NCBI GenBank assembly: GCA_011316305.1
Contig: SAUG01000075.1
Location: forward strand, 124,001 to 188,000
Direction of reading: 5' to 3'
Origin: Rusavskia elegans
Lineage: Eukaryota > Ascomycota > Lecanoromycetes > Teloschistales > Teloschistaceae
Length of the DNA stretch: 64,000 bases
How positions within the stretch are numbered: the stretch's first letter is position 1; each line of letters opens with the position of its first letter. Below the pieces are notes generated by a model. It made no database searches. It saw only the letters and a program-made list of their open reading frames with translations, and had not been told where the DNA came from. Shown here piece after piece: positions 37,186 to 50,485 of this stretch. A program made the position numbers and the translations under genes.

Positions 37186-38006
37186 TCAAAATCGTCGTTT
37201 GCCAGCCCGCCATAGGCCCAGCGCTTCTCCTGACTCGCCTATCCATCTGAAAGTGCCATCGATCGCTGCCTTCACCAAGCCCTTTGCACTCCGTTTCCCC
37301 CGCTGGTCCCTACCATTACCCAGACTGTCGGTCAGACTACTGCTCCTGCCGGAGTCTCCTGTAGCATACTCGCTGCCCATGCTCGGTAACACGTTCTCGC
37401 CTGCGCTCAGCGAGACAAACATGGCGAAGGGTACAAGCCAGACACAGATGCCGAAGAATGACGCTATATCGGTAAAAGAGGGGATATCGGTGTAGCCGTA
37501 GCGGCTGGCGGTTCGGTTATGAGAAGACGACGGTACAGGTGGAGTAGAGAAATAATGAAACCAGAGGAAATGATTCAGGATGACCAGGACTGCAAAACAT
37601 CATCAGCCCGTTCGTTCGGACCGTTAATTATTCATTGCACCAGAGAGCTCACCACAAGATAACAAAAAAACGGGATCAGTCAATCTGACGATTGGAAAAT
37701 GACGCAGGTTCCCAGCGTATACCGCGTGGCTGCCGATGCTGAGTAAGGAGAGAGATACGGGGAAGCCATCAATAGCAGTTAGGAGGACCTGAAGGGCAAT
37801 GACTGCATAGATCAGACGGCTCAACAGCTTCTTGGCGAAGACGGTGTGCTCCTCTACCAATTCCGAAAGGTAGTAAAGGCCAGAAGCTGTGATGTGTCAA
37901 AACGTTTGGGTCAGAACAGCCGAAAGGAATTCTTACCGATAGCGAGCGTCAGAAAGGCAAACCCGAACAAGACGCCAGCATACCCTATCAGTGGTAAGAC
38001 CCACAT
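37186..38006 (-). CDS. svp26: Svp26/Tex261 family ER-Golgi cargo sorting protein
   Basis: Three exons (38006-37937, 37886-37653, 37589-37186) with 50- and 63-bp GT-AG introns give 235 residues. The protein starts MWVLPLIGYAGVLFGFAFL, a first membrane segment, and has further hydrophobic segments around residues 40-120 and 145-170. Conserved family stretches are LVEEHTVFAKKLLSRLIYA, FPVSLSLLSIGSHAVY and FVSLSAGENVLPS. In yeast, Svp26 is an ER and early Golgi membrane protein that helps load mannosyltransferases and other type II membrane proteins into COPII vesicles. The C-terminal ~65 residues are basic and Ser/Gly-rich, as in fungal orthologues, and probably cytosolic. Transcribed divergently from bud23, with under 200 bp between the start codons. 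Confidence 0.9.
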
Positions 38007-38194
38007 GATTTATTTGTATGAAGGTCAAGCTGTTGCGCGAAGTTAATTGAGATTTGAATTTCCTTGCGGGTCGCCTCCAAGAAAGCCGCAGGAATATAGC
38101 GGAACCTCCGCACACCCCTCTATCAAAGTACTCTACAGGATTCTCAAGATATTATTGCTGCTCCTGCCGGCCCGCTCGTTCTGGGCCAGCAGCT

Positions 38195-39101
38195 ATGTCC
38201 CGTCCTGAAGAAACACTGCAAGTACCGTTTTCTGCCTGGGCTTGACGTATATTGCATCAGATCCTGACGTATATTTGCACTTAGTCCGCCCGATCTTTTC
38301 TACAATGACCGCGAGTCGAGAAAATATACCACATCTTCCCGCATACAGAATGTTCAATCAGACATGACACATCGCGCTCTCGAGCTTCTTCAACTGAATA
38401 GCCCGTCATTTATTATGGATATAGGTTGCGGTTCTGGTCTTTCTGGGGAGATACTCTCCTCTGTCAGCCCAGTGGATGGTGGTCCCCATATATGGGTTGG
38501 CATGGACATATCCGCTTCGATGTTGGATATAGCACTTCAGAAAGATGTCGAAGGGGATTTGCTGCTTGGTGACATTGGTCAGGGCATCCCTTTCCGGGCG
38601 GGAAGCTTTGACGCGGCGGTCAGTATCAGTGCCATACAGTGGCTTTGCAATGCGGAGAGCAGCGAGGTCAACCCTCAGGGAAGACTGTCTCGATTCTTCG
38701 ATGGGCTGTATGCCAGTCTTCGCAGGGGCGGTCGGGCAGTGTGCCAATTTTATCCCAAGAACGACGCACAACGAAGCCTAATCAGTAGCGCCGCCATCAA
38801 GGCTGGCTTTGGCGCTGGAATCTTGGAAGATGACCCTGGAACGAAGAACAGCAAACTCTACCTCATCCTCACCGCTGGTGGCGGCGAAGCCCAAGGCGAC
38901 ATCACCGGCGTGGTCAAGAACATGAGTGATGTTGAAATCCAAGAAGGGAGACGGAACGTCCGCACTGCAGGGAAGAAAGGGCACAGGAGGAGCAACAAGT
39001 CGGAAATCATTCGGAAAAAGGAACAGATGGAGAGACGAGGCAAGGTCACCAAGGCTTCGTCGAAATACACTGGCCGTAGTAGGAGGAGAACTGTGTTCTA
39101 G
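38195..39101 (+). CDS. bud23: 18S rRNA (guanine-N7)-methyltransferase Bud23
   Basis: Two exons (38195-38217, 38285-39101) give 279 residues. Bud23 methylates the N7 of one guanine in 18S rRNA and supports 40S export and maturation. It needs the adaptor Trm112, also encoded in this window. Visible are the N-terminal MSRPEE start typical of the family, the SAM-binding motif I DIGCGSGLSG (~residues 52-61), the ISAIQWLC motif, and a basic Lys/Arg-rich tail ending in a KYTGR box. The intron (38218-38284) has a GC donor (GCAAGT) and AG acceptor. The only nearby GT site (38222) puts the second exon out of frame, whereas the GC site gives the conserved MSRPEETLPPDLFY join. Confidence 0.93.
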
Positions 39102-39290
39102 CAGACTTTTCTGTCGTTCTGCCTGAATATCTGCGACTAAGCGATGGCGTTTTGGGACACACGCCGCAGAAGCGATGCTGTAATTGTTCCCGAGCTGGAG
39201 GAAGCGATTGTCAGAATAATGCATCTCAATCGTTCTACTTCATGTCCGTGAAATATTGTAAGATAATGGACAGATGTACACCAACAGCAT

Positions 39291-40605
39291 TTACACATCG
39301 AGCTCCATCTTGTCTAAGACCGCGCGAGTGAACTCATGAGTGGTGCTCTGTCCACCCATGTCCCTGGTTCTGGTTTTGCTACGAAGATGTCAGCAAAGCA
39401 GACGCGTTCGACGAACGTCGGACTCACCCTTCGCTGATAACATCGTAGACGCCCTTGGAAATGCGATTGGCATGCTCGTCTAGTCCCAGATGACGTAAGA
39501 GCATGGAGCCGGAAAGTAGCATAGCGGTGGGATTTGCCTGATCTTTGCCTTTGATATCAAGACCAACGTGACGACAGCCAGGTTCGAATACAGCGACTTC
39601 TCGACCCATATTGCAGCCGGGTACAATACCTGGACCGCCAACAAGCGCAGCACCCACGTTTGAGAGGATTCCACCATAAAGGTTGGGCATGACCATCACA
39701 TCGAACTGTTGAGGTTTGGAGACAGCTTGCATGGATGCGTTATCCACAATCATGTCATTAACCTCCAGGGTGGGATAATCCCGCGCAACTTGATGGAAGG
39801 TGTCCCGGAACAAGCCGTCGGCGAGCTTCATGATATTCGCCTTGTGGATGCAGGTGACTTTTCGCCGATGGTTAGCCAGGGCAAAGCTGAAGGCAAATTT
39901 GGCAATCCGCTCGGACTTTGCGCGGGTGATGATCTTCAGAGATTCGACGACGCCGGAGACCGACTGATGTTCGAGGCCAGAATATTCGCCCTCTGTATTT
40001 TCACGGATAATGCAGAGATCTACGTTGTCATGTCTAGTCTTGTAGCCAGGTATATTCTTGATCAGGACAATGGATGCATAGATGTCCAACTCTTGTCGAA
40101 GAGCAACATTGAAAGACTGGTGGCCGGATCTTTCGACAGGGGTGTGCAAGATACCTGACACTCGTCAGCGTCGGCGCGCCATAGACGCAGTACTAGGACT
40201 GACCCTTCAGACCCAATTTATTTCGTTTCAAAGAGGCTATTGATTCACGGAAAAGCTCTTCGGAGTGTTTGTCGCCCGATTCCACGCCTGTTACGTCGAT
40301 TTGTTCCCATTCGATAGGCACATTATCTGCTTTGAACACAGTCTTGACCGACTCGGCTACCTCGGCGCCGATGCCGTCACCTTCGAAGGCCTTGAGTATA
40401 ATTGCAGTACCGGCCATTGTTGGCTGGAATGACGGCTGACTGACGCACCTGGGATCAAAGTGGTCGTATATTTCCCGCCGAACTTGGTAGGTTTGAATAT
40501 GTCGGATTGAACGGTTGCCATTGCTTTCGAAGAGGTAAGCTTTCTGGGATCGAACTTTGAGGTAGAGACATGGTACATCGTTGACCGAATAATCGCCCGT
40601 GGCAT
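39291..40605 (-). CDS. idh1: Isocitrate dehydrogenase [NAD+] subunit 1, mitochondrial
   Basis: Exons 40605-40449, 40380-40204, 40154-39428 and 39378-39291 (introns 68, 49 and 49 bp) give 382 residues. NAD-dependent isocitrate dehydrogenase makes 2-oxoglutarate in the TCA cycle as an Idh1/Idh2 oligomer. Idh1 is the AMP-binding regulatory subunit in yeast. Family motifs present: LIPGDGIGAEVAESVK near the N-terminus, FTPVERSGHQSFNV-like segment, NVDLCIIRENTEGEYSGLEH, the aspartate-containing DMIVDNASMQ, and NLYGGILSNVGAALVGGPG. The start is uncertain: the frame stays open upstream to an ATG at 40731 (424 residues). The ATG at 40605 gives the usual length and a basic, acid-poor presequence (MPRAIIRSTMYHVSTSK). 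Confidence 0.92.
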
Positions 40606-40799
40606 TGAGGTGAAGCTTTTGCACAGCGCGAGAGCAATTTGATCCCCTCCAAACATCAGCACACGTGAAAAGCAAAGACGAGGACTGTTCACCTGCACGA
40701 CTGTGGTAGATCTCTGGAACAGCATGGTCATGCAACTGCAGTAGGGGTATGACGGGAAATAGAAGTATCAAATCACGGCAACCCTACCAAACGGAACAG

Positions 40800-42240
40800 C
40801 TATGCGCATTTGCGTTCACACACAAGATAGGATGGTAGCAGATGAACTAGCTACTTGGGAATCCTGAGTCCCTGGAAAGATCACAGACGACAGAAGCAGT
40901 ACCTCGCAGAGACTTGACCTTGTTGTCGCCCCGAAGTCCAAACAGCCGAGGTAATTTTATCTCCAGCCTAAGCTAGTGTTGACGTATTGATTACGTAAGG
41001 TACCTTACCTTAGTCTCAATGTAAGGTACGGTAACTTACTTCAAGCAAGAACCACGGAACGAACAATGAGTCTTACAATGACATTTACTTACTAAGGAGC
41101 TAAGGTACTATTGACGATTTTGTAACGCAGCCTTTGTTCGCATGTGTTCAACCAAATCACAGCATCTATGCTACACACCTGAGCAGTCGTGGTGACCTCG
41201 GCTGTTGTCTCTGATGAAAGTGATATGACTTCTCTGACAGGGGTGGTTCTGTAGCGTTGGTGCCGTCGATTGCGTGGACAGAAGTGAATTGCCTAGACCC
41301 TTCGTCTCTGATCCAAACCTTCTTATTGGGGCACCAACGAGCCCACTTAAGCTCCAAATTCAGACGTTGGGTGGATTAGCTCCAGGTGAGTAGACATCAA
41401 TATTTTGCAATTGTTGGCTTTCACATGGGTCACGCGTATATCATCAGGGATAACACATCCTTCCATCATCATGAGATGGTAGTCCAACTGGCCGTGGCAT
41501 CTTTTATCTTGTGTATTGAGGATGTCTTGGGAAGAGAAGAAGGTGCACCAATACTTGACTTGGACACGAATCGACACTTACCGGATTGGGTTGTCAATAA
41601 CCTCCAGGTCCAATCCACATCTATATCAATTCCTTGGTTCTTCTCTGGGTTTCGCGACCACAAAGACGGAGACATCCGGTGCTGAAACTGGATTCATTCT
41701 ATGGCCAAGCGAAGCGTCATTTGGCGCTCATCTCATTGAGAGGTATATTCCTGCTAAGCATTGGGTGCAGGTGTGCCCATTCCTCCTTGTTGGACGGAAG
41801 AAATTCAGGTCATGTTTGCCATTGATTGCAGACAAGAGCGGTTGCTAGTTAACCCGCTTTAATCCGTGTTCTTGTCGTGGAGAATGACTCTGTGGCACCC
41901 GTTATATCCACCTAGACCGCCGATGGTCTATGGCCATCCTACTTGAGTGGCTTATTGAGGACTCGATCTGGAAATGTCAGACCAAGAAGCAGTCTTCTAT
42001 TGACCACGCCCAAGGCCTTTTGAGCCTTTCTTTGACTCTATTGCACACTCCACTCACCTAAGATAAGTATTAAACGTGTCGTTCCCGTCCCAATGTCTTG
42101 CTCTTCCTCCTCTACCCGAGTACTCTCTTCTCGAAGACTACTGCAAACTTTCAACCATTTCATCAGCTGTGTCGTAATCGAACAAAAGCCATTCATTATA
42201 CCATACCTGGAGCCATTCTTACTTCTACATCGTCCGCAAT
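40800..42240. other. Intergenic region between idh1 and the pheromone gene
   Basis: Upstream region of both flanking genes. At 40996-41110 the short motif taaggta (and its complement taccta/tacctta) recurs several times, including the palindrome aaggtacctt. Minus-strand frames at 41166-41577 are short and shift frame. They resemble a decayed gene but I cannot name one. Confidence 0.4.
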
Positions 42241-43005
42241 ATGAAGCTCACTCCTATGATCTACGCCGGTCTTGTGGTGGCTGTGTCCGTCCAGGCGGCT
42301 GCACCTGCCCAGACGACCGACATCAACGTCCTATCCGCCGACGAGGTCTGCAACCTTCCTGGTCACCCATGCAACAAAATGAAGCGTGCGGCTGAGGCCG
42401 TCGCCGAAGCTATGGCAGAACCTGAAGCAGCTGCGGGTAGGGGGCCTTCATCAATCTCTTTGAGACTATCACACTGACATTGTCCACGTTAGATCCTCGC
42501 TATAGGTACCATTTCTGCTATCGCCGAGGAGAAGCTTGCGCAAAGGCCAAGCGTGACGCTCTGGCGCTCGCGGAGGCCGTTGCGGAGGCTCATGCATCTG
42601 CCAACCCGGAAGCCGTAGCTGAGCCCAAGGCCGAGGCTGGTGAGAGCTCTCTTTCTCGATCTCTTTACAAAAGGAATACTGACGTCGCCTGTTCCAGACC
42701 CCGGCTATAGATTCCGATTTTGTTATCGCAGGGGTGAGGCTTGTGCCAAAGTTAAGCGTGCAGCAGCAGCCATCGCCGAGGCCATCGCCGACCCAACGGC
42801 GGCAGCAGGTAAGTATATGAGAGCTCCCCTTGTCGATCTCTTGACATCAAGGAAACTAATGTCGCCGATCCTAGATCCTAGATATAGATACCACTTTTGT
42901 TATCGCCGGGGTGAGGCTTGTGCCAAGAACAAGCGTGCCCTCGAAGAACTCAGCTCCGTTGTGGACAAGATCCAGACCGATTATGCTCAGGAAATCCAGG
43001 ACTAA
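42241..43005 (+). CDS. ppgA: Alpha-factor-type mating pheromone precursor with one repeat per exon
   Basis: Four exons (42241-42436, 42493-42639, 42698-42808, 42875-43005) give 194 residues. Residues 1-19 form a secretion signal. Four repeats follow, each a C-x3-G-x2-C core ending in a Lys-Arg Kex2 site: CNLPGHPC...KMKR, then three copies of FCYRRGEACAK...KR. Ala/Glu/Pro-rich spacers (AEAVAEA and similar) separate them, suitable for dipeptidyl-aminopeptidase trimming. The core spacing equals that of ascomycete alpha-type pheromones (WC-x3-G-x2-C), and GE occurs in some. Here every repeat has Val or Phe instead of Trp before the first Cys. All three introns (56, 58 and 66 bp) are phase 1 and precede a D-P-x-Y-R repeat start, so each repeat is a cassette. 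Another secreted Kex2-processed peptide family is possible. The ppgA name is a family-level assignment. Confidence 0.72.
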
Positions 43006-43862
43006 TGTTTCTGGAGTGGGCAATTCACCAACAGTTGGTTTTTCCTTCGGACCGGGTTTAACTTTTTTTTCTTTTTACCTTCTTTCGGTGTTCCTCGGCT
43101 GTCGTTTCTTCATGGACTGCCAGCTTTAGGCTGGCATCTACCTAACCTTTTAACAAGCAGTAACACTTCATCAGTAATGATCCGCATCCCGGCATGCACA
43201 ACGGCCGTGGGAACTTGGAAGCGGTCTTCCTCTATTTGAGATTTTTTGATACAGTCTTTCACTTTCTATCTTTCAAGGACCACGGTCTTTAGACTTCAGC
43301 AGTACGAAAAACAAGAAGATCCAGCGCAAACAGTCTGTCATTTAGAAATCATCATGTCTACATTTTCAGTGCACTCATTCTAGATGAACGCATCTGACCT
43401 CACTCTTGCGAGAGCTTACTTCCACTTGCTACTGTGATCATCAACTCGCACTCGAAATCAGTAAAACCGGTAGGAGTTATATTAAGGGCTTGCTATCTGT
43501 GGCCCCGATGTGCTTAATATTTTCACGAGCCCGCCGCCGACTCGGTCACTCGGTTGCTCGAGGCTCGTTGGGGCCCAAACCCCATTGGTCCCCTCTGGTT
43601 ATTAGGTTCACAAGTCACGTGGGATAACCTTTCAGATGATAATCATTTAAAGCTTGTTCTGGTATAATAAATAACGTTCTCTTCTTGGCGCCTTTTCTAG
43701 ACTTGGTAGGCGCGTGCCTTCGGTCTGCCGCCTTAAACGCGAGACAGCTCCAGCAACAGTGCGAACTGTCTGCCACAACGAGCTCCATCTTCAAGCAAAT
43801 ACTTGACAAAGCTCTCAGTGACTTCACGCTTGAACAAACAACCCAGAACTGCTCCGATCCAA
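43006..43862. other. Intergenic region between the pheromone gene and pre10
   Basis: No coding frame of note. Holds the pheromone gene's 3' region and the pre10 promoter. A ccaat-type box (cattggt, ~43592) and a CACGTG E-box lie close together. Confidence 0.5.
43616..43621. promoter_or_regulatory. CACGTG E-box upstream of pre10
   Basis: Palindromic CACGTG in the context gtcacgtggga, about 245 bp before the pre10 start codon. This is the binding site of Cbf1/bHLH-type factors in fungi. Its function here is inferred from position only. Confidence 0.3.
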
Positions 43863-45014
43863 ATGGTAAGAGCTTTCAGTCTGCCGCTGCATAGTTGCTT
43901 ATCTGGTAATGCTCTTAGACATCCATTGGGACAGGCTACGACCTTACGAATTCCACCTTTTCTCCAGACGGTAGAAATTTTCAGGTATGTTCGGTTACGA
44001 CCTTTGCTCAAGTTGGAGCCAGGAATTCGATGACAATAATTGAATTGCACTACCAGGTAGAATATGCATCCAAAGCGGTAGAGAATGGAGGTACAGCAAT
44101 CGGCATTAGATGTAGAAATGGAGTCGTCTTGGCGGTGGAGAAGATCATCACCAGCAAACTCCTGAAACCTGGAGCGAACAAGAGGATAGCACCCATCGAC
44201 CGCAATTTTGGCATGGTATGTCAACTCCATCCTCAACGGCTCATCCGCAGATGCCGATCCAAAACCCGTCTGTCTGACTCGACGGATTGCAGATCTCGTC
44301 AGGTTTGGTTCCAGATGGTCGACATTTAGTCTCTCGCGCACGGGACGAGGCTGCCTCATGGCGAACCAGCTACAAGTGCCCAATTCCCAGCTCCTCTCTG
44401 GCCTTTCGGGTCGGCAGCTACGTCCAAGCATACACTTTGTATAGTAGCGTCAGACCTTTTGGTGTTACTACGATATTGGCCGGCTGGGACTCGGAGACGG
44501 AGAGTCGCGTAGACGGACAAGTCGGTAGTGGACCCAAAGCAGCTTTGGGGGGAAAGACAAAAGGCACCAAGGCTGGTGGTCCCGGACTCTACATGATTGA
44601 ACCCAGTGGTTTATATTGGGTACGTTGGCTATACTGATATGTTTGGCTCAATGATTTCCCAGTCGGTGTTGACTTGGAGATATCTAGGGATATTACGGAG
44701 CTGCCACTGGGAAAGGCCGGCAGACTGCCAAAGCCGAACTCGAGAAATTGGATCTCTCATCAGGGAATCTGTCTCTTGAACAAGGAGTCAAAGAAGCCGC
44801 GCGCATCATATATGCCGCACACGAGGATAGCAAAGACAAGGATTTTGAACTCGAAATGTCCTGGATTAGCTCCTCAGACGGCCCCACCAAGGGTAGACAT
44901 GAACAGGTGCCAAAGGAGCTTTTGGAAGAGGCGGAGACCTTTGCTAAGCGAGCGATGGAGGGTGACGACGACGAGGACACGGCGATCGGGGGTGGAGAGA
45001 CAATGGAACTGTAG
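43863..45014 (+). CDS. pre10: 20S proteasome subunit alpha type 7 (Pre10)
   Basis: Five coding exons (43863-43865, 43919-43984, 44057-44215, 44293-44619, 44688-45014) give 293 residues. The first coding exon is the ATG alone. The next begins [19 protein letters not shown], the proteasome alpha-type signature that builds the N-terminal gate helix. Then follow [56 protein letters not shown] and [18 protein letters not shown], all in Pre10/PSMA3 order, and an acidic C-terminal tail (DDDEDTA). The subunit sits in the outer alpha ring. A fungal-type insertion (~residues 150-180) rich in Gly and Lys follows ILAGWDSE. Introns are 53-77 bp. Confidence 0.93.
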
Positions 45015-45133
45015 ACTCTTCCATGGACTGTACGATCATATTTTGAGCGTAAACCCAAAGTGTTACTGAAGTCACATTGCTTTGTGAATGGATCATCTGG
45101 TTCTTGATCACAACATAGCCGGGGAAACCCCGT

Positions 45134-45918
<785 letters not shown>

Positions 45919-46312
45919 CGTGGTCGCAGATTAAGATGGATCGCGATTGAAGCTAACACGGCCGTATCGTACCTACCTTGCCTTACAGTACTGGTACTCT
46001 TTGCCGCTGCTGGCTTTGAAGGACTACTCTATTGAATGAATGCGAGGCTCCTGGGATTAGGAACAAGGAAAGGCTTTGTGCCCCATACACACTCGATGAT
46101 GTGATCCAAGTGCATTGAAACTTTTACTCTACACATTCTGATCCGACCTGCGGCTCATCAATGAGAATGCCTTGTTGCCGTCGAGATCAATGCTCATGTT
46201 AATCTTTCGCATAAAAGTATCCATCCTCCCACCCGCCTACCACCTTCGCTTCCATTGTTAATCAAATGCTTCATACTCCACACTGCACGGCCATGGCATG
46301 GTATGGTAGGCG
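45919..46312. other. Intergenic: rib4 promoter and gfa1 3' region
   Basis: No frame of note. Contains several cctacctt/gccttac short motifs like those upstream of idh1. Confidence 0.4.
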
Positions 46313-48689
<2,377 letters not shown>

Positions 48690-50485
48690 GGCTGCTGTTG
48701 CTGTTTGGGCTGGGACCTTGAAGGAAATTCAGTGCTACTGGTAGCTGGCTGAAAGGACTGGCCGAAAGAACAGCTGGCGTGAACGAGGTCACTAACAGGC
48801 TGTGAAAAAGGAAGTCTGGAGAATGACAGCAGCAAAGAAGAGAGATGGGAGGGTTATGTCTAATATAATGGCAGGAGCGATTGCAGTTGCAAGTTAATAA
48901 GGATTGGGAGGAAGGAGCTGAGGTCGGAAAGCTCTTTGTTTGCTGTATTGATATTCTGTCGAGCTGACAAGCGAGTAGTTACTTTATGTACTCCGCATCC
49001 CTGTCAGCCAAGCCAAGACGGCTGCAAAACATCCAACGCCGTTCCTTAGGTCGCAACCCCTGGAGTACGGTACCCCTTTTTTCTACCACCCGATAATTAT
49101 TATTAATACCCACCCACAGAGCATCTGCTCGCGCTGGAAGGTCTCCACCACTCGTATCTCGTGCAGAATGGATTGATCAAAGTACAAGTCTGGCAAAGAA
49201 CGACGATTGCGGAAGCGGCGGGGTGCGTCTATTAATAGAGCCCGACTGTTCCTGCTTTTAGGGCCGATACGAACATACTACCTGACTACCTGCGAACCAC
49301 GCCTCCTTCCGGGGACTCGCAGCCAATGAAAGTCAGGTATTGTTTGTGTGCAAACACAAAGAGGGTGTTCGCAAGATGGAATGAGTGTCCTGCTGCAGAC
49401 CCAGTTAAAGCTATCTCTTGAACAGCCAGTCATGCCATCCCGTGCCGTGCAAGTTCATGTCAAAGACTTAGCACCAAAGCAGCAAGCCTATTGTCGTCGA
49501 ATGCACTTTGATATAGCTTGCTGGTCTAATAAGTCGACAGGTTTCAATTCGGCTGCTATGAGAATGGTTGGCGGTTCTTGTATCGATAGCGAGCTGTCAC
49601 GGAAGACGTCTACTTTACCTTATCGTCCTCAACAAACGTAATTTGAACCACGGGCAATCCATCACACTGCTACTGGAGCAACTCCAAGTAAAATAAGGTA
49701 TCTGTTGTGCCGATTCAAATTGTCACGGATTTGTTGGGCGAGTACTGATGATACTCTTCGCGGAGTTCCAAGTCAACTGCCAGCAGCAGCTCAACATCGA
49801 AGCTGGAAGATGACTTTACCAGATTGTCGAGGTGCAGCTGACAACTGAACGTAGTCCCCGTATCCATCAGATCTTATTGTTGTTATTGACCCTGTTGAAA
49901 AATGGAGTATGGAAGGCACCATCTAGTTGTCGTCTACTCCAAGCGAATAAGTTCTGTATATCGAACGTGTAAGCCGTCAACAAACCAATGTTGATTGCCA
50001 ACTAGGCAGCCACAATAACAATGTGGTTTTAATAATAATGTTGAAGGGCTGGCTGCCATCAAATTTATTTTGTGGAGTCCCTTAACAATGGACACGCCAA
50101 CGCTAGCCCGCTTTTGAGTTCAATTCTACAACGCCATGCCCTTCAACAAGGACGGAATGATTGCAATCCGCAGCCAGAATTACTTGCACCATCGCTATTG
50201 ATTTCCTACACTCTTCATAAATCTACAGACCGCAACTTCGCATACGCCTTTTGAAATCCCCAAAAATTCAGATAAGAAAAAGGCCCTCCATCACATCCGT
50301 CCGCTGAGTATTCGCGTGCCACAACCTGACGACAGACCTTGGATCGCGGTGGAGTCACACTCCTTGCAGAGCATCGTCGCGTGGAATTACGTCTTTCATG
50401 CAATAACCATCAACAATCGAGAGGTAACCGGCAACATGTTTAGGTGACGGAACCCAGATGCTTCGAGCACGAGTGAGGTCAAAAT
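48690..50485. other. Intergenic region shared by gfa1 and set1 promoters
   Basis: About 1.8 kb between two divergent genes. Plus-strand frames such as 49348-49641 have no recognisable motif and poor codon pattern. CT-rich patches occur just upstream of gfa1. I see no tRNA or repeat. Confidence 0.45.

Noticed and set aside
38218..38224. Canonical GT donor (GTACCG) for bud23 intron 1
   Set aside because: It adds four nucleotides to exon 1 and puts the conserved PPDLFY segment out of frame. The GC donor gives the expected protein.
38778..39224. 148-codon minus-strand frame over bud23
   Set aside because: Fully antisense to a well-supported coding exon; a shadow frame.
40605..40731. N-terminal extension of idh1 to the ATG at 40731
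   Set aside because: The frame is open, but it adds 42 residues containing cysteines and an acidic residue that fit a presequence poorly and exceed usual Idh1 length. Kept only as an alternative.
41166..41577. A gene in the idh1-pheromone intergenic region
   Set aside because: The two suggestive minus-strand frames overlap in different registers, have no recognisable domain, and no splice join I tried gave a convincing protein.
49348..49641. 97-codon frame between gfa1 and set1
   Set aside because: No motif and no sign of exons around it; likely chance in promoter DNA.
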